DNA of 64,000 nucleotides. Origin: Cephalotus follicularis (taxonomy: Eukaryota > Streptophyta > Magnoliopsida > Oxalidales > Cephalotaceae). A program made the translations under genes and the position numbers. The notes beneath the pieces were generated by a model that did no database searches, was not told where the DNA came from, and saw nothing but the letters and a program-made list of their open reading frames with translations. Of this stretch, positions 11,674-20,873 are shown piece after piece. The stretch spans positions 238,536 to 302,535 of the forward strand of contig BDDD01000995.1 in the NCBI GenBank assembly GCA_001972305.1, given 5' to 3'. Every line of letters begins with the position of its first letter. Within the stretch, counting starts at the first letter, position 1.

Positions 11674-12055
11674 TATTGGAAAGTAAGAATAAGATATTTA
11701 TGCTTAATCTTATGATCTCATATTTTGACTTACTAGCATAAGAGATAAAATGAGAGAGTAAGACAAAAAGACACATTTCTATCATTCTTCCAAGTTCAGT
11801 CGATTTGGGAAAAAGAGAGAAAGAGTTCCTCTTGCATCTTAAGGCTTGGAACTAGAAGAAAAGAAGGAGATCAAGTTGGTATGGACCATTTAGAGGCATT
11901 CCTATACTTGGAAGCTCACCTTGGAACTTAAATAAACTTGAAGGAAGGAGTGACTCCATCATGTAAGTTCCCATCTCATTCTAATGTTAGAAAAACTTTC
12001 TAATGCATGTTAACAACCTATTTAAGCATCAATGATCCTTGGAAATGATTGCTTT
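11674..12055. other. Unassigned stretch, possibly an LTR leader fragment
   Basis: No coding signal. The purine-rich text ends GGAACTTAAATAAACTTG...ACTCCATCAT|GTAAGTTCCC. This resembles the segment just before the splice-donor-like sites in the LTRs at 42932 and 53348, so a fragment of a related LTR is likely but unproven. Confidence 0.35.
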
Positions 12056-13521
12056 TGTCATGCCCCGAACCGTGAGGGAAACCCCCACGACCCGAGACGT
12101 GATCACCTTCCTTTCAATCCTTAAATCTCATTATCCAAAAGTGCTATAAATTTAAAACTTTAATTAACCTTGTCATGTCAGCAGAATAATCAATTGAATA
12201 TGTTCTAACTCTTATAATTTTATGAAAATTGGGCATTTAGTATCCGTTTATCAGATTATCCCCCCTGTAAAGAAAAACACATTTTATATGTTGGGCTCAG
12301 CCCTCAGCAAACCACAATCCCGTAGGAGGAAATTAAGAAATATACATTCTAATACGTCAAATGATGAACCCATCCATATCCAATACATCAACACGCATAT
12401 CTTAAGCACTGCCACAAGCCGGTAGGTCAAATGCAGAAATAAAACATGTGTCTTATACAATATCTGTTCATTTACATCAACCACATTTATACAAGGTAGG
12501 TCGAAGGAGATGTAAATCCTTACTCTGCGATTTAGCCCGGCTGATCATCGCTGCGCATCACTTAGACCTAACCCATCAATTAAAATGAATGGGTTAGCAA
12601 CCCAATGGTTGTGTATGATATACATATGCATAACACAATAAAAATGAATCAGATATATATGATGTCACGAGGATGCATACATGTTCATAAGCCACAATAT
12701 TAGCAATACACATTGATCTGATAACAATCTACAGGCTAACTAAATATATTGTCTCATACCAACATATATAAGCAGTTAACCATCCAGAGGCTAAGTAAAT
12801 ATATATCATGTCCCATACCAACATATATAAATAGTTAACCACATATTACATCAATTCATAACGATACAGTCCATAACGATACGATATCGATACGATCCAT
12901 AACCATACGATACATATCCATTTGATCCATAACCGTACGATCTACAACCGTACAATCACCATTCCATAATAGAGATCTCTATAATCGATACCATATCCAC
13001 GTCATACCATATACACCCGGTAGTCAGGGTTCGTTGACCCTTCCCCTCGGTGCCATAAGGGTCTATCACGATCATCTCAGTCGGTGACCTATACGGTCAT
13101 CTCGGTGGTGCCATATTTTAGGCATCTTGGTTGTGCCATATTTCAGACATCTCTGTGCTGCCATATTTCAGACATCTCTGTGGTGCCACATTTTAGACAT
13201 CTCTATGGTGCCATATTCTAAACATCTCAGTGGTGCCATATTTCAGACATCTCAGCCCAATTACTAGTCCCCGAAGGTCCTAGCCGATAACGATACGATA
13301 ACGACCCAAACCCAGTCCCTCGAAGGTCCTGGTCTGATAAGGATCCATAAGGTCCATCCCACTATCTACACACTCTCCGTGTCGTAGCCAACTAGGGTCA
13401 AGACAACACTAACCACACCGTGCATACCGTAGGGCTTGTCCTCTATGGTCCTAGCCCATACCGTGTGGCTTGTCCACAAAGGTCACAGCCGATACCATAA
13501 CCATACAATCCATAACCACAC
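12056..13521 (-). repeat. Minus-strand chromovirus 3' LTR (part 1)
   Basis: Starts at TGTCATGCCCCGAACC, which on the minus strand is the LTR end GGTTCGGGGCATGACA. It is interrupted by the element inserted at CACAC 13517-13521 and continues from 16963 to 18618. It contains repeated GATCCATAACC phrases and the 25-bp tandem repeat. Total LTR length without the insertion is about 3.1 kb. Confidence 0.72.
13073..13255. repeat. 25-bp tandem repeat
   Basis: Roughly seven consecutive units with consensus near CATCTCTGTGGTGCCATATT plus TCAGA. Units differ at a few positions each. They lie inside the minus-strand LTR. Confidence 0.85.
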
Positions 13522-14642
13522 TGTAATAACCGAAAATTCAATTAATGTATATTGATCCAATTTTGAAATAAAATATACATTTTAATTGAGTTATTTGCCC
13601 AATTATACTAATTTTTATGATTGGTAAATGTTTGGGGTGAATTGATGTGCAATTGGGGATGTATCAAAGATTAGAAACCCTAATTTAGCCAAACAGCCGA
13701 CTGTCACAGGGTAACAGCCGACTGTTGGCCACGTGAAGAAGGCAGTCGACTGCCACAAATTCCAGTCGACTGGATTGCTCCTGGACAGATGCGTAGCATG
13801 TGCAAAGACAAGAAAGACAGATGGGATAATGGCACTTATGTCTCCTCATCTGCCAGAACATGCAAAAGTGAATGTTTGCATGTTCTCTGCAGACCACCAA
13901 CTACCAATTTGATTAATTAAAAGAGAAAGTGGAAGTGAGGGAGGAGTGTGGTGGAAAGAATGAAAGAAAATTGTGAGTGCATGTGAGCAGGTAGAAATCT
14001 GACGAAATTATAAGCCTTTGAGAGTTAGATCAACTGATTCAATTGTGTTTGAGTGTTAGAAAACACAGAGAGAAGAAAGGGATTAGTGGAGCTTGCATTG
14101 GAGATATTAGAAAGCTCAAAAAGGAGGACTTTGAAGCTTTAGAAATTTGGTAAGTCCTTGATCCGAAATTCTTTGTTATTTTGTTGATTAAATGACTAGG
14201 AAAAATGTTGTATATCTTCTGTTACTAGATTGAAAGAACAATCTTTGGAATTGAAATGGAAAGTAATAATGAAATCAAGTGTAAATGGTGATATAGCCTC
14301 TAGAATAGATTTTAATTGGACTTTTGGAGACTGCTGCTGAAGCTTGGAGAGCTTCTTATTGTTATTTAAGGTTGATTATTTATGATGTTGTACTGTAATT
14401 TTGAGATTGAACGGTTCATACCTCGTAGTGTTGTATTTTCCTTTTTTATGCAAGGATAATTATGGTTTTACCTATACGGCGTATGGGATACGGCGGACGG
14501 TTTATATATTCCGGCTTATCGAATGCTTCCGCAATTTAATTATGGTTATTAATTGAAATGCTGGAATATTATTTATGCTTATTTTCTGATATCACCACAT
14601 ATGCTGGTCCATTGTACGTGAATGGAATTACGGGCTGTGACA
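13522..14642 (+). repeat. 5' LTR with internal deletion
   Basis: 1121 bp, against 2691 bp for the related LTR at 53348-56038. The start and the last 300 bases align, but about 1.5 kb is missing around 14313-14320. That removes the second palindrome array and the TTAGCC stem. A short array of CAGCCGACTG and CAGTCGACTG sites lies at 13688-13780. Confidence 0.82.
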
Positions 14643-14740
14643 AGCATGGTATCAGAGCATATTCCATATATGCTAAGCTGGGATAAGTTTCTCGAAATTT
14701 AAGTGACTTGTTTCCTGATGATCTTATCATCTCCTTATAG
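14150..14740 (+). promoter_or_regulatory. Predicted leader intron (donor in LTR, acceptor before gag)
   Basis: TTTG|GTAAGT at 14149/14150 is a good plant donor. CTCCTTATAG ending at 14740 is a good acceptor, eight bases before the gag ATG (14749). The acceptor phrase TATAG|GAAAC is identical in the elements at 42932 and 53348. The predicted intron removes the primer-binding site. This is an inference from sequence only. Confidence 0.5.
14647..14658 (+). other. Primer-binding site
   Basis: TGGTATCAGAGC four bases after the 5' LTR end, the usual plant gypsy/copia primer-binding site matching the 3' end of initiator methionine tRNA. Confidence 0.85.
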
Positions 14741-14748
14741 GAAACAGA

Positions 14749-15375
14749 ATGGAACGGAGAAGAGGACGTACAAGGTCTCGAGCCATAGCTGGAAAAGATC
14801 CTAAGGAAGCAAATGATGGGGATAACCCGATGGATCGTATAGCCGATTTCATCCGGCAGCAGATGGCTACCAGTGCAGCTCATATGGAGATGATGCAATG
14901 ATTGCACACTCAAGTACAACAGGCTAGATGACCTTCAAGACGGTCTCGACGGACTGCCATTCAGGAGAATGAAGCTCAACCTGAAGCTTGTTCTCACTGT
15001 GGCCGTAAAAGCCATCGGCTGGAAGATTGCTGGTTGAAAAATGGGTTATGCATGAAATGCGGAGCATCCGACCATCTCTTAATGGCTTGTCCGAAGAGGC
15101 GAATCCTTTCTCGTTCCCGAACTCCTAATCGAAGCAGCCAACAGAGTTTTGGGAAGTGTGGGTTCTGTGGACGTTCGAACCATGACGAAAGCAAGTGTTG
15201 GAAGAAAGCTGGGAAGTGCCTGAGATGTGGATCGTCTGATCACCGCCTGAATGAGTTTCTCCGTATGAAAGCTCAGTCGGGTAATGACGGAGTTAGTGGA
15301 AGTGGCACGGCTTCACAACCGCGAGGAGACACGGGCAAGAAAATCATGCAAGGTAAAGTTATACTTACCCAATAA
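14749..15375 (+). pseudogene. Gag without core domain, four CCHC knuckles
   Basis: Starts MERRRGRTRS and keeps the N-terminal phrase MDRIADFIRQQMA. In-frame stops (TGA and then TAG, near 14900-14931) come where the retrotransposon gag core should begin. That core (PF03732 type) is absent. Downstream are three good CX2CX4HX4C knuckles (CSHCGRKSHRLEDC, CMKCGASDHLLMAC, CGFCGRSNHDESKC) and a fourth that has lost its last Cys (CLRCGSSDHRLNEF). The four form two similar pairs, whereas the related gag at 56143 has only one pair. The frame ends with TAA 15373-15375. Such a protein would lack the multimerisation domain, so it was presumably not functional alone. Confidence 0.75.
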
Positions 15376-15593
15376 GATATAACTAAGATGAGATAATTGC
15401 TAGTGTATTAATTGACCTTGGGGTCACATATGCATTCATTGCATCATATTCCGGTATGACTTGCATAGTATCACAGTTTGTCTACATATATAACGGGAGG
15501 CTAATGGTCCAACTAGCAACTTCCTGCTGACCAATGCGAGAATAGATAATGGTGCGATTCCGATAGTGAGAGTTCAGTATCAAAAGATGATCT
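15376..15593 (+). pseudogene. Protease remnant
   Basis: Positions 15405-15446 read VLIDLGVTYAFIAS, a decayed form of the retropepsin active-site region (expected D-P/S-G-A-T). Most of the remaining protease is gone or unreadable, and stops follow within 70 codons. The sequence jumps near 15590 straight to the segment preceding RT. Confidence 0.6.
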
Positions 15594-16509
15594 GGGACTG
15601 CTCCTATATCCAGAGCACCATACCGAATGGCTCCTGCTAAGCTGAAGGAGTTGAATGTACAACTACAAGATTACCTTGACAAAGGGTTTATCAGACCGAG
15701 TGTATCACCATGGGGAGCACCGATTCTGTTTGTTAAAAAGAAGGATGGGTCGATGCGACTATGCATTGACTACAGACTGCTGAATCAAGTGGCGGTAAAG
15801 AACAAGTATCCTCTACCACATATTGAGGAGTTGTTCGACCAGTTGCAAGGCTCAACTGTATACTCTAAACTTGACCTGAGGACAGGTTACCATCAGTTGA
15901 GGATTAGAGAAGGTGATGTGGAGAAAACTGCATTTCGAACCAGATATGGGCACTATGAATTCCTTATACTGCAGTTTGGTTTGACTAATCCTCCTGCAGC
16001 TTTCATGTGTCTGATGAACAAGGTATTCCAACCTTATCTCGATCAGTTTGTTGTTATCTTTCTTGACGACATCCTGATCTACTCAAAAAGCACTGAGGAA
16101 CACATGCAGCACTTGAGAATTGTACTACGGATACTACGGAAGGAACAACCGTATGCCAAATTCATCAAGTGTGAATTCTGGCTGGATCATGTGACGTTCC
16201 TTGGTCACATAGTGTCGAGTGAAGGATTGTCAGTGGACCCTACGAAGATAGAGAGCATTGTTGATTGGCCCCAATCGAAGAACGTGACTGAGGTCCGTAG
16301 TTTCTTGGGATTGGCTGGCTATTATCGGAGATTCATCGAGGGATTCTCGAAACTTGCTACACCACTGACACAGTTGACTCAGAAGAAGTCTAGTTTTGTG
16401 TGGGATGATTCCTGCGAAGCAAGTTTCCAAGAATTGAAGAGTCGGTTGATTTCGGCTCCAGTGTTGGCATTACCGGAGGGTAGTGAGGGATTTACTGTCT
16501 ATACAGATG
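15594..16509 (+). pseudogene. Reverse transcriptase, truncated at RNase H
   Basis: Open from [14 protein letters not shown] through the complete [40 protein letters not shown], catalytic [10 protein letters not shown] (near 16060), [17 protein letters not shown] and [16 protein letters not shown]. The frame stops just after FTVYTDA, the first catalytic Asp of RNase H, where sequence from the middle of the 3' LTR is joined. RT itself carries no stop. Nearest relative in the window is the RT at 57960-58830, with very similar wording. Without RNase H and integrase this copy cannot transpose by itself. Confidence 0.9.
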
Positions 16510-16957
16510 CTAAAATGTTATTTTGATATAAATTGTCATACATATTGCATTCATATATTCCTTATCATACATTATCATTCTACTTAGCCAAGTGAGGACA
16601 ACGGCTAACCCCTACAATTTCAGATTAAGCAAGGACAATTGGAGACTGCTGCTGAAGCTTGGAGAGCTTCTTATTGTTATTTAAGGTTGATTATTTATGA
16701 TGTTGTACTGTAATTTTGAGATTGAACTGTTCATACCTCGTAGTGTTGTATTTTCCTTTTTTATGCAAGGATAATTATGGTTTTACCAGTACGTCGTATG
16801 GGATACGGCGGACGGTTTATATATTCCGGCTTATCGAATGCTTCCGCAATTTAATTATGGTTATTAATTGAAATGCTGGAATATTATTTATGCTTATTTT
16901 ATGATATCACCACATATGCTGGTCCATTGTACGTGAATGGAATTACGGGGTGTGATA
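16510..16957 (+). repeat. 3' LTR fragment
   Basis: Aligns with the last 450 bases of the LTR at 53348-56038, starting at ATAAATTGTCATACAT. It contains the stem TTAGCC-N13-GGCTAA (16584-16608), AATGCTTCCGC and the terminal GGGGTGTGATA. It nearly repeats the end of its own 5' LTR (14320-14642). Confidence 0.85.
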
Positions 16958-16962
16958 CACAC

Positions 16963-17210
16963 AATCCGTAGTCCTACCATCCATAATCGGACCATCGTAA
17001 TTGGGCAATCAGTAACCGTACAATCCGTAACTGGATCATCCGTAACTGTACATTTCGTAACTGTACCATCCGTAAAAGCACAATCCATAACCGTACCATC
17101 CGTAATCGGACCATCCGTAATGAGACCATCCGTAACCGGACCATCCGCAATCGGACCATCCGTAACCGTACAATCCGTAACCGTACAATTCGTAACCATA
17201 CCATCCCTAT
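16963..17210. repeat. Short minisatellite (CCATCCGTAAC-type units)
   Basis: Some twenty units of 11-13 bases, consensus ACCATCCGTAACCG with variation (ACAATCCGTAAC, GATCATCCGTAAC). Weaker units occur at 12890-12960 and 13490-13520, on the other side of the inserted element. Confidence 0.85.
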
Positions 17211-17349
17211 ATTATCAATAGCTCTCATAGCCATCTTAGCGTGAGCAGGGTCTACTCTGCATTCAATAGAGCAGGTCTACTCGACAGGCTTAAGGATAGG
17301 TCTGCTCGGTAGCCTTGAACACTGGTCTGCTCTGCTTTGTAATATATAA

Positions 17350-17560
17350 GGCGTCAATGCTTTAACCAAAAGTGTCAAAAGCTTGCCCATTTCCTGTAAG
17401 CGTTAACAGGTTTTATCATTCGCGTTAACGCATTACATTAGCTAGCGCACAAATGTAAAGGTATCACATAACGCGTCAACTGGTCACCCTCAAGGCTTCA
17501 ACAAAACAGTCTCAAAGCATCGACGCTTTGGCCAAAGCATCGACGGTTTGACCCTGGCAG
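17350..17560. repeat. Class II palindrome array in the minus-strand LTR
   Basis: GGCGTCAATGCTTT, AAGCGTTAACAGG and two adjacent sites of the AAAGCATCGACGCTTTGG type, plus weaker copies. Same motif class as the copia LTRs at 19931 and 38232. Confidence 0.65.
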
Positions 17561-18453
17561 AGGGTTCATCGAGCAGCATCAAAAATGAGATTAAATCCAT
17601 CAAGTCATATTTAAATCGTACCTGTTAACAATTGAGCTAGAAAATTGGGAGGACTTGTAGCAGAATCAAAAACTGCCACCTCCTCCAAGGTTCTCTCACT
17701 GCCACGAGCATAACTCCTCCTTGCGCCAACAGAGTTCTATTTCCCTCTTAGAATCACTGCAATAACTATCAGACATTCATTACGACCTGCACACCGAAAG
17801 CAACACACTGTCATCACCAGAGGTCTGGCCAGATTTTGTCCAACACATCAGAGCTCCGACCACGCCATAAACACACTCCAAATTGGCCGATCAATGTAAT
17901 GATGCCAAAGACTCGCCATAGAACGCGCTGTCACGACCAGCAGTGAGTCCAACTCACTAAGTAAACTCACCGATCATCAATAACTCCGGCCATTTCACAA
18001 ACAATTGTCCACGAGGCTCGTTCGTCTCATCTCTGCCCGAGGCTTACAGAGAATCGGCACTTTGTCGCCTCATCGGAGCTCTTCCCAAGTCGCCTAAGCT
18101 CTGGTCATGCCACTGTTGGCCTCCAAAACTTTTGATTAACCTGTTAGTGACTCAAACTCGCTGTGACTCGGCATCAAACGCTGTGTCATAGGCAGAAACG
18201 AGTTAGAATGATTGATTTGACTCAGTCGACTAATTCTCGTCGATTTTGGCCAGAAATCGCCTCACCTATCATCAAAATCGATGTAGCCGGTCTTCATGAT
18301 GAAAACCCACTTCAATCGCGATGATTTCCGGTGGTGGAAACGCACGAGGGGAGGAAGAAAAGAAGAAAGAGAAGAGAATGAGAGGTTACAGTGAAGGCCG
18401 TACGCCGCTCGACGTCTCTCCCTCTCGGCTCCTATGCCGCTGCCCGTCTCTTC

Positions 18454-18460
<7 letters not shown>

Positions 18461-18492
<32 letters not shown>
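18461..18492. repeat. (TC)n microsatellite
   Basis: Sixteen TC units inside the pyrimidine-rich zone of the LTR. Confidence 0.95.
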
Positions 18493-18494
<2 letters not shown>

Positions 18495-18618
18495 GCGTTC
18501 TTTGCCCCTCTCTGTTTCTTCATATTAGCGTATAGTGCCTGTCTTTGTTTTGTTTCAAGAGAAGACGCGTCTACCGTCTTCTCAAAACGTTTTTGTAAAT
18601 ATGATATGGGGCATTACA

Positions 18619-18635
18619 TCCTCCCCTCCTTAGAG
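18619..18635 (-). other. Polypurine tract of the minus-strand element
   Basis: On the minus strand AAGGAGGGGAGGA sits directly before the LTR start TGTAATGCCCC, the expected plus-strand primer site. Confidence 0.8.
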
Positions 18636-19180
18636 AAATATCGTCCTAAGATACCCTAGGTTAAAACATGTGAGGGTACAATGCCTTCATTTCTTCCTCA
18701 TGTCCCAAGTGGCTCTCTGAAGCCCAAAATATTACCATAACACTTTCGTCAATGAAATGTCCCTCTTTCTCAACTGTTTGATTCGAAGATCGATCACCTA
18801 GATAGGTATCTCTTTAAGGTCGTATTCGTCCTTAACTCCAACGGCCCATATTGTAGCACGTGAGCAAGATCTGGATAATACATTCTGAGCATTGAGACAT
18901 GGACACATCATGTAATACAAGATCTCTCACTGGGAATTCTACTAAAGGCGGATGTTCATTTCAACTGCCATCCCAATCCATCACGTTTCTGATGTGCCAC
19001 TCTGATCCATGGCATATACTCTACCTCACACAGTAGGTGTCAATCCCATAGGCTGATTGGTAAGGAAAGCCATGTAGGCAATTGCGCCTACTCCCTCTTC
19101 ATGTCATTCAACCAAGTTGAGCTTCAGATTTCGGTGCATCTTGCTAATCATCGGATGTACTGAGAACTGGAGCAATAGGC
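18636..19180 (-). pseudogene. Integrase and chromodomain remnant
   Basis: Read on the minus strand, the right-hand part gives FSVHPMISKMHRNLK, the start of the HHCC region of chromovirus integrase, followed by a decayed MKRE segment. A middle part gives HDVSMSQC-type text, equal to the conserved HDVFHVSMLR motif with one frameshift. The left end gives SHLGHEEEMKALYPHMF, the last residues of a Tekay-type chromodomain, just before the polypurine tract. The integrase catalytic core between these parts is deleted, and several stops and frameshifts separate them. The domain order confirms the minus orientation. The 5' part of this element is not in the window. It is cut at about 19180. Confidence 0.68.
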
Positions 19181-19930
19181 TTGTCTGTTGGAACCCGGGA
19201 AGGGTCCCGATCGATTTTGGGTCTAGGATGCAAGTGTGTATAATTTTAATTTTTCGAAAACACCAAGACAGCAAGTCAAGATTCATAATTACATCTTACT
19301 ACCAAAATCTATGCACCTAGGATCCCCGTTTAATATTCAATCAAACAATACGAAAAGTCAAGCATACATCCACTTAACCGAAACCAATTCAGTAAACAAC
19401 CAAAACATAAGATTAGGAACCATACCAACGTTGGTGGCTCTATCACTTTGCCGCTACGCACTTGCCAAAGCATTTTCCGGTTACCGGCTCAACTATCATT
19501 TTCGGCCATTCCACGAAAAAAAAAACAAAGACACCAACGGACTCGTGAAGCGCCGATCTACATGTTTCTAGTGGAGACAGGGATAGAACCGCCCTGACCA
19601 GCGGTGAACAGCGGCGGTGACTCACTGAGTTTGGACTTAGTGAGTCTTGGTCAACTCATCATTGACCGACCGGGACATATGTGGACCACAAACACCCGAA
19701 AAAGCCACTGGTGGCTGAGACTCGGTGATACTCGGTCTGGAACGTGGCGAACAGATGGCGGTGAGTCAACCCACCCAGTGAAAACAGGATCGCCACGACA
19801 CCATACCACCACAACTGGCACCTACAAAGCACAGCCAACACAACCAACGCAAGACTCGTCGTGAATAGGTGCGAAACGCTGAGTCACGGCGCAAAACGCA
19901 CTGAGTCGCCAGGGTCGACGTTGTGTGCAC
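19181..19930. other. Unassigned 750-bp stretch
   Basis: No coding signal and no clear match elsewhere in the window. The left edge TGTTGGAACCCGGGAAGGG could be an LTR-type TG end. Phrases such as TGACTCACTGAGTTTGG and CGCTGAGTCACGGCG recall 17880-18200. It is probably part of another gypsy LTR. Confidence 0.3.
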
Positions 19931-20054
19931 TGTTGACATTTATGTCTCAATCCTAGTTTTGATGATAACATATTTGTGTTTAACCAAGTTTCTTTATGTG
20001 CAAGAAAAACATGGAATGCACGAAACAACAAGAAAAACTGTAGAAACAGGTTAA

Positions 20055-20430
20055 AGGCTCGACGCTCAGAAATAAAGCGTCAGCGCTTTGTGCAACAGTC
20101 GAGACAATGAACAAAGCGTCTACCGTTGAAGTGTTTTGAGGAGAGGAACAAATGCTCAAATCGTCGACGCCTACATTTAAGCGCCTGCGCTTTAAGTCAA
20201 AGCGTCTGCGCTTTGACACACGAAGTCTGATGATTAAACCAGTGACATAAGATGGAATTCAATTTGACAAAAGCGGCGATGCTTTGATCTAACCCTCAAC
20301 GCTTTGAGGCAACAGTCGACTCCAACATCAAGAACGCCTGCCCTTTGACTCGAAAAATTCAAATTAAAATACCTAATGGTCATATAAGCGTCGACGCTTT
20401 GAGGGAGACAGTCTACGCTTTGCACGGCTA
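20055..20430. repeat. Class II palindrome array in the copia LTR
   Basis: About twelve sites of the AAAGCGTCAGCGCTTTG, GCGTCGACGCTTTG and CGTCTGCGCTTTG type, spaced 10-35 bases. They lie upstream of the TATA-like site. Confidence 0.85.
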
Positions 20431-20515
20431 AAAAGAATTCTGACAGAGTTTTAATGCGCCGTTTTTATGCACCAAGTTTCAAGACTTACCCAACGGATCT
20501 TTGAGGCAAAAAACA

Positions 20516-20523
20516 TATATATA
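20516..20523 (+). promoter_or_regulatory. TATA-like site in the copia LTR
   Basis: TATATATA about 585 bases into the LTR, at the same place as CTATATATA in the relative at 38724. Likely the Pol II promoter of the element. Confidence 0.6.
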
Positions 20524-20873
20524 CAAAGGTTTTTTAAATAAAAAGTAGAGAAGAACACAAGTGACATCAAATACAAAAGATCATTCAAGAAAACATACAA
20601 CAAGCATTCAAAATCAAGAAGTTCTATAAAAAAAGCCCTCATTTTAGTATCCTATCAAATATTTGTTCCCAATTAGATTGAGCAATTTCATCTTGTAAAA
20701 TCTAACCTTTTGAGAGGTTTAGAACAAAACTTTACACTATCTACTTTGATTGTAATAGGGGAGTGAACCCTAAAAGAAATTGGGGAGTGAACCCAAAGAG
20801 AGTTGTAAGTGATTGAGGTCAATCACAAAGGTGTACCGAATAGCACCCAGAATTTTATTCGGAGAATAGTGGA

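Larger units (their letters stand above)
13522..16957 (+). mobile_element. Internally deleted beta-family gypsy element
   Basis: TGTAATAACCG at the start and GGGGTGTGATA at the end (expected TGACA), flanked by the 5-bp duplication CACAC (13517-13521 and 16958-16962). Contents: shortened 5' LTR, primer-binding site, gag lacking its core domain, protease remnant, RT ending at the first RNase H Asp, then a 3' LTR fragment. Integrase, chromodomain, polypurine tract and the 5' part of the 3' LTR are missing. The TSD shows that it moved as an element before it was deleted. Confidence 0.9.
16963..18618 (-). repeat. Minus-strand chromovirus 3' LTR (part 2)
   Basis: Resumes the LTR broken at 13521 and ends at GGGGCATTACA, the antisense of an LTR start TGTAATGCCCC. 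It includes a short tandem repeat (16963-17210), class II palindromes (17350-17560), a text rich in GAGTCCAACTCACT-like phrases, and a pyrimidine microsatellite. The adjoining polypurine tract on the right shows that this is the 3' LTR of a minus-strand element. Confidence 0.72.
19931..20873 (+). repeat. Copia 5' LTR, first part
   Basis: Starts TGTTGACATTTATGTCTCAATCC, close to the LTR start of the element at 38232. It is broken after GTGGA (20869-20873) by a solo LTR. Without the insertion the LTR is about 1175 bp, against 1195 bp for the relative. Confidence 0.9.

Noticed and set aside
14647-14658. TGGTATCAGAGC as part of a tRNA gene
   Set aside because: It is the primer-binding site. No cloverleaf can be formed with its neighbours here or at the other five sites.
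16894-17234. Repetitive ORFs on both strands (VTDCTVTDGP-like and RMVRLRMVRL-like)
   Set aside because: They are translations of the CCATCCGTAAC minisatellite, which is open in several frames.
18321-18659. 112-codon ORF with a Ser/Leu run
   Set aside because: The run is the (TC)n microsatellite and the frame crosses the LTR end and polypurine tract of the minus-strand element.
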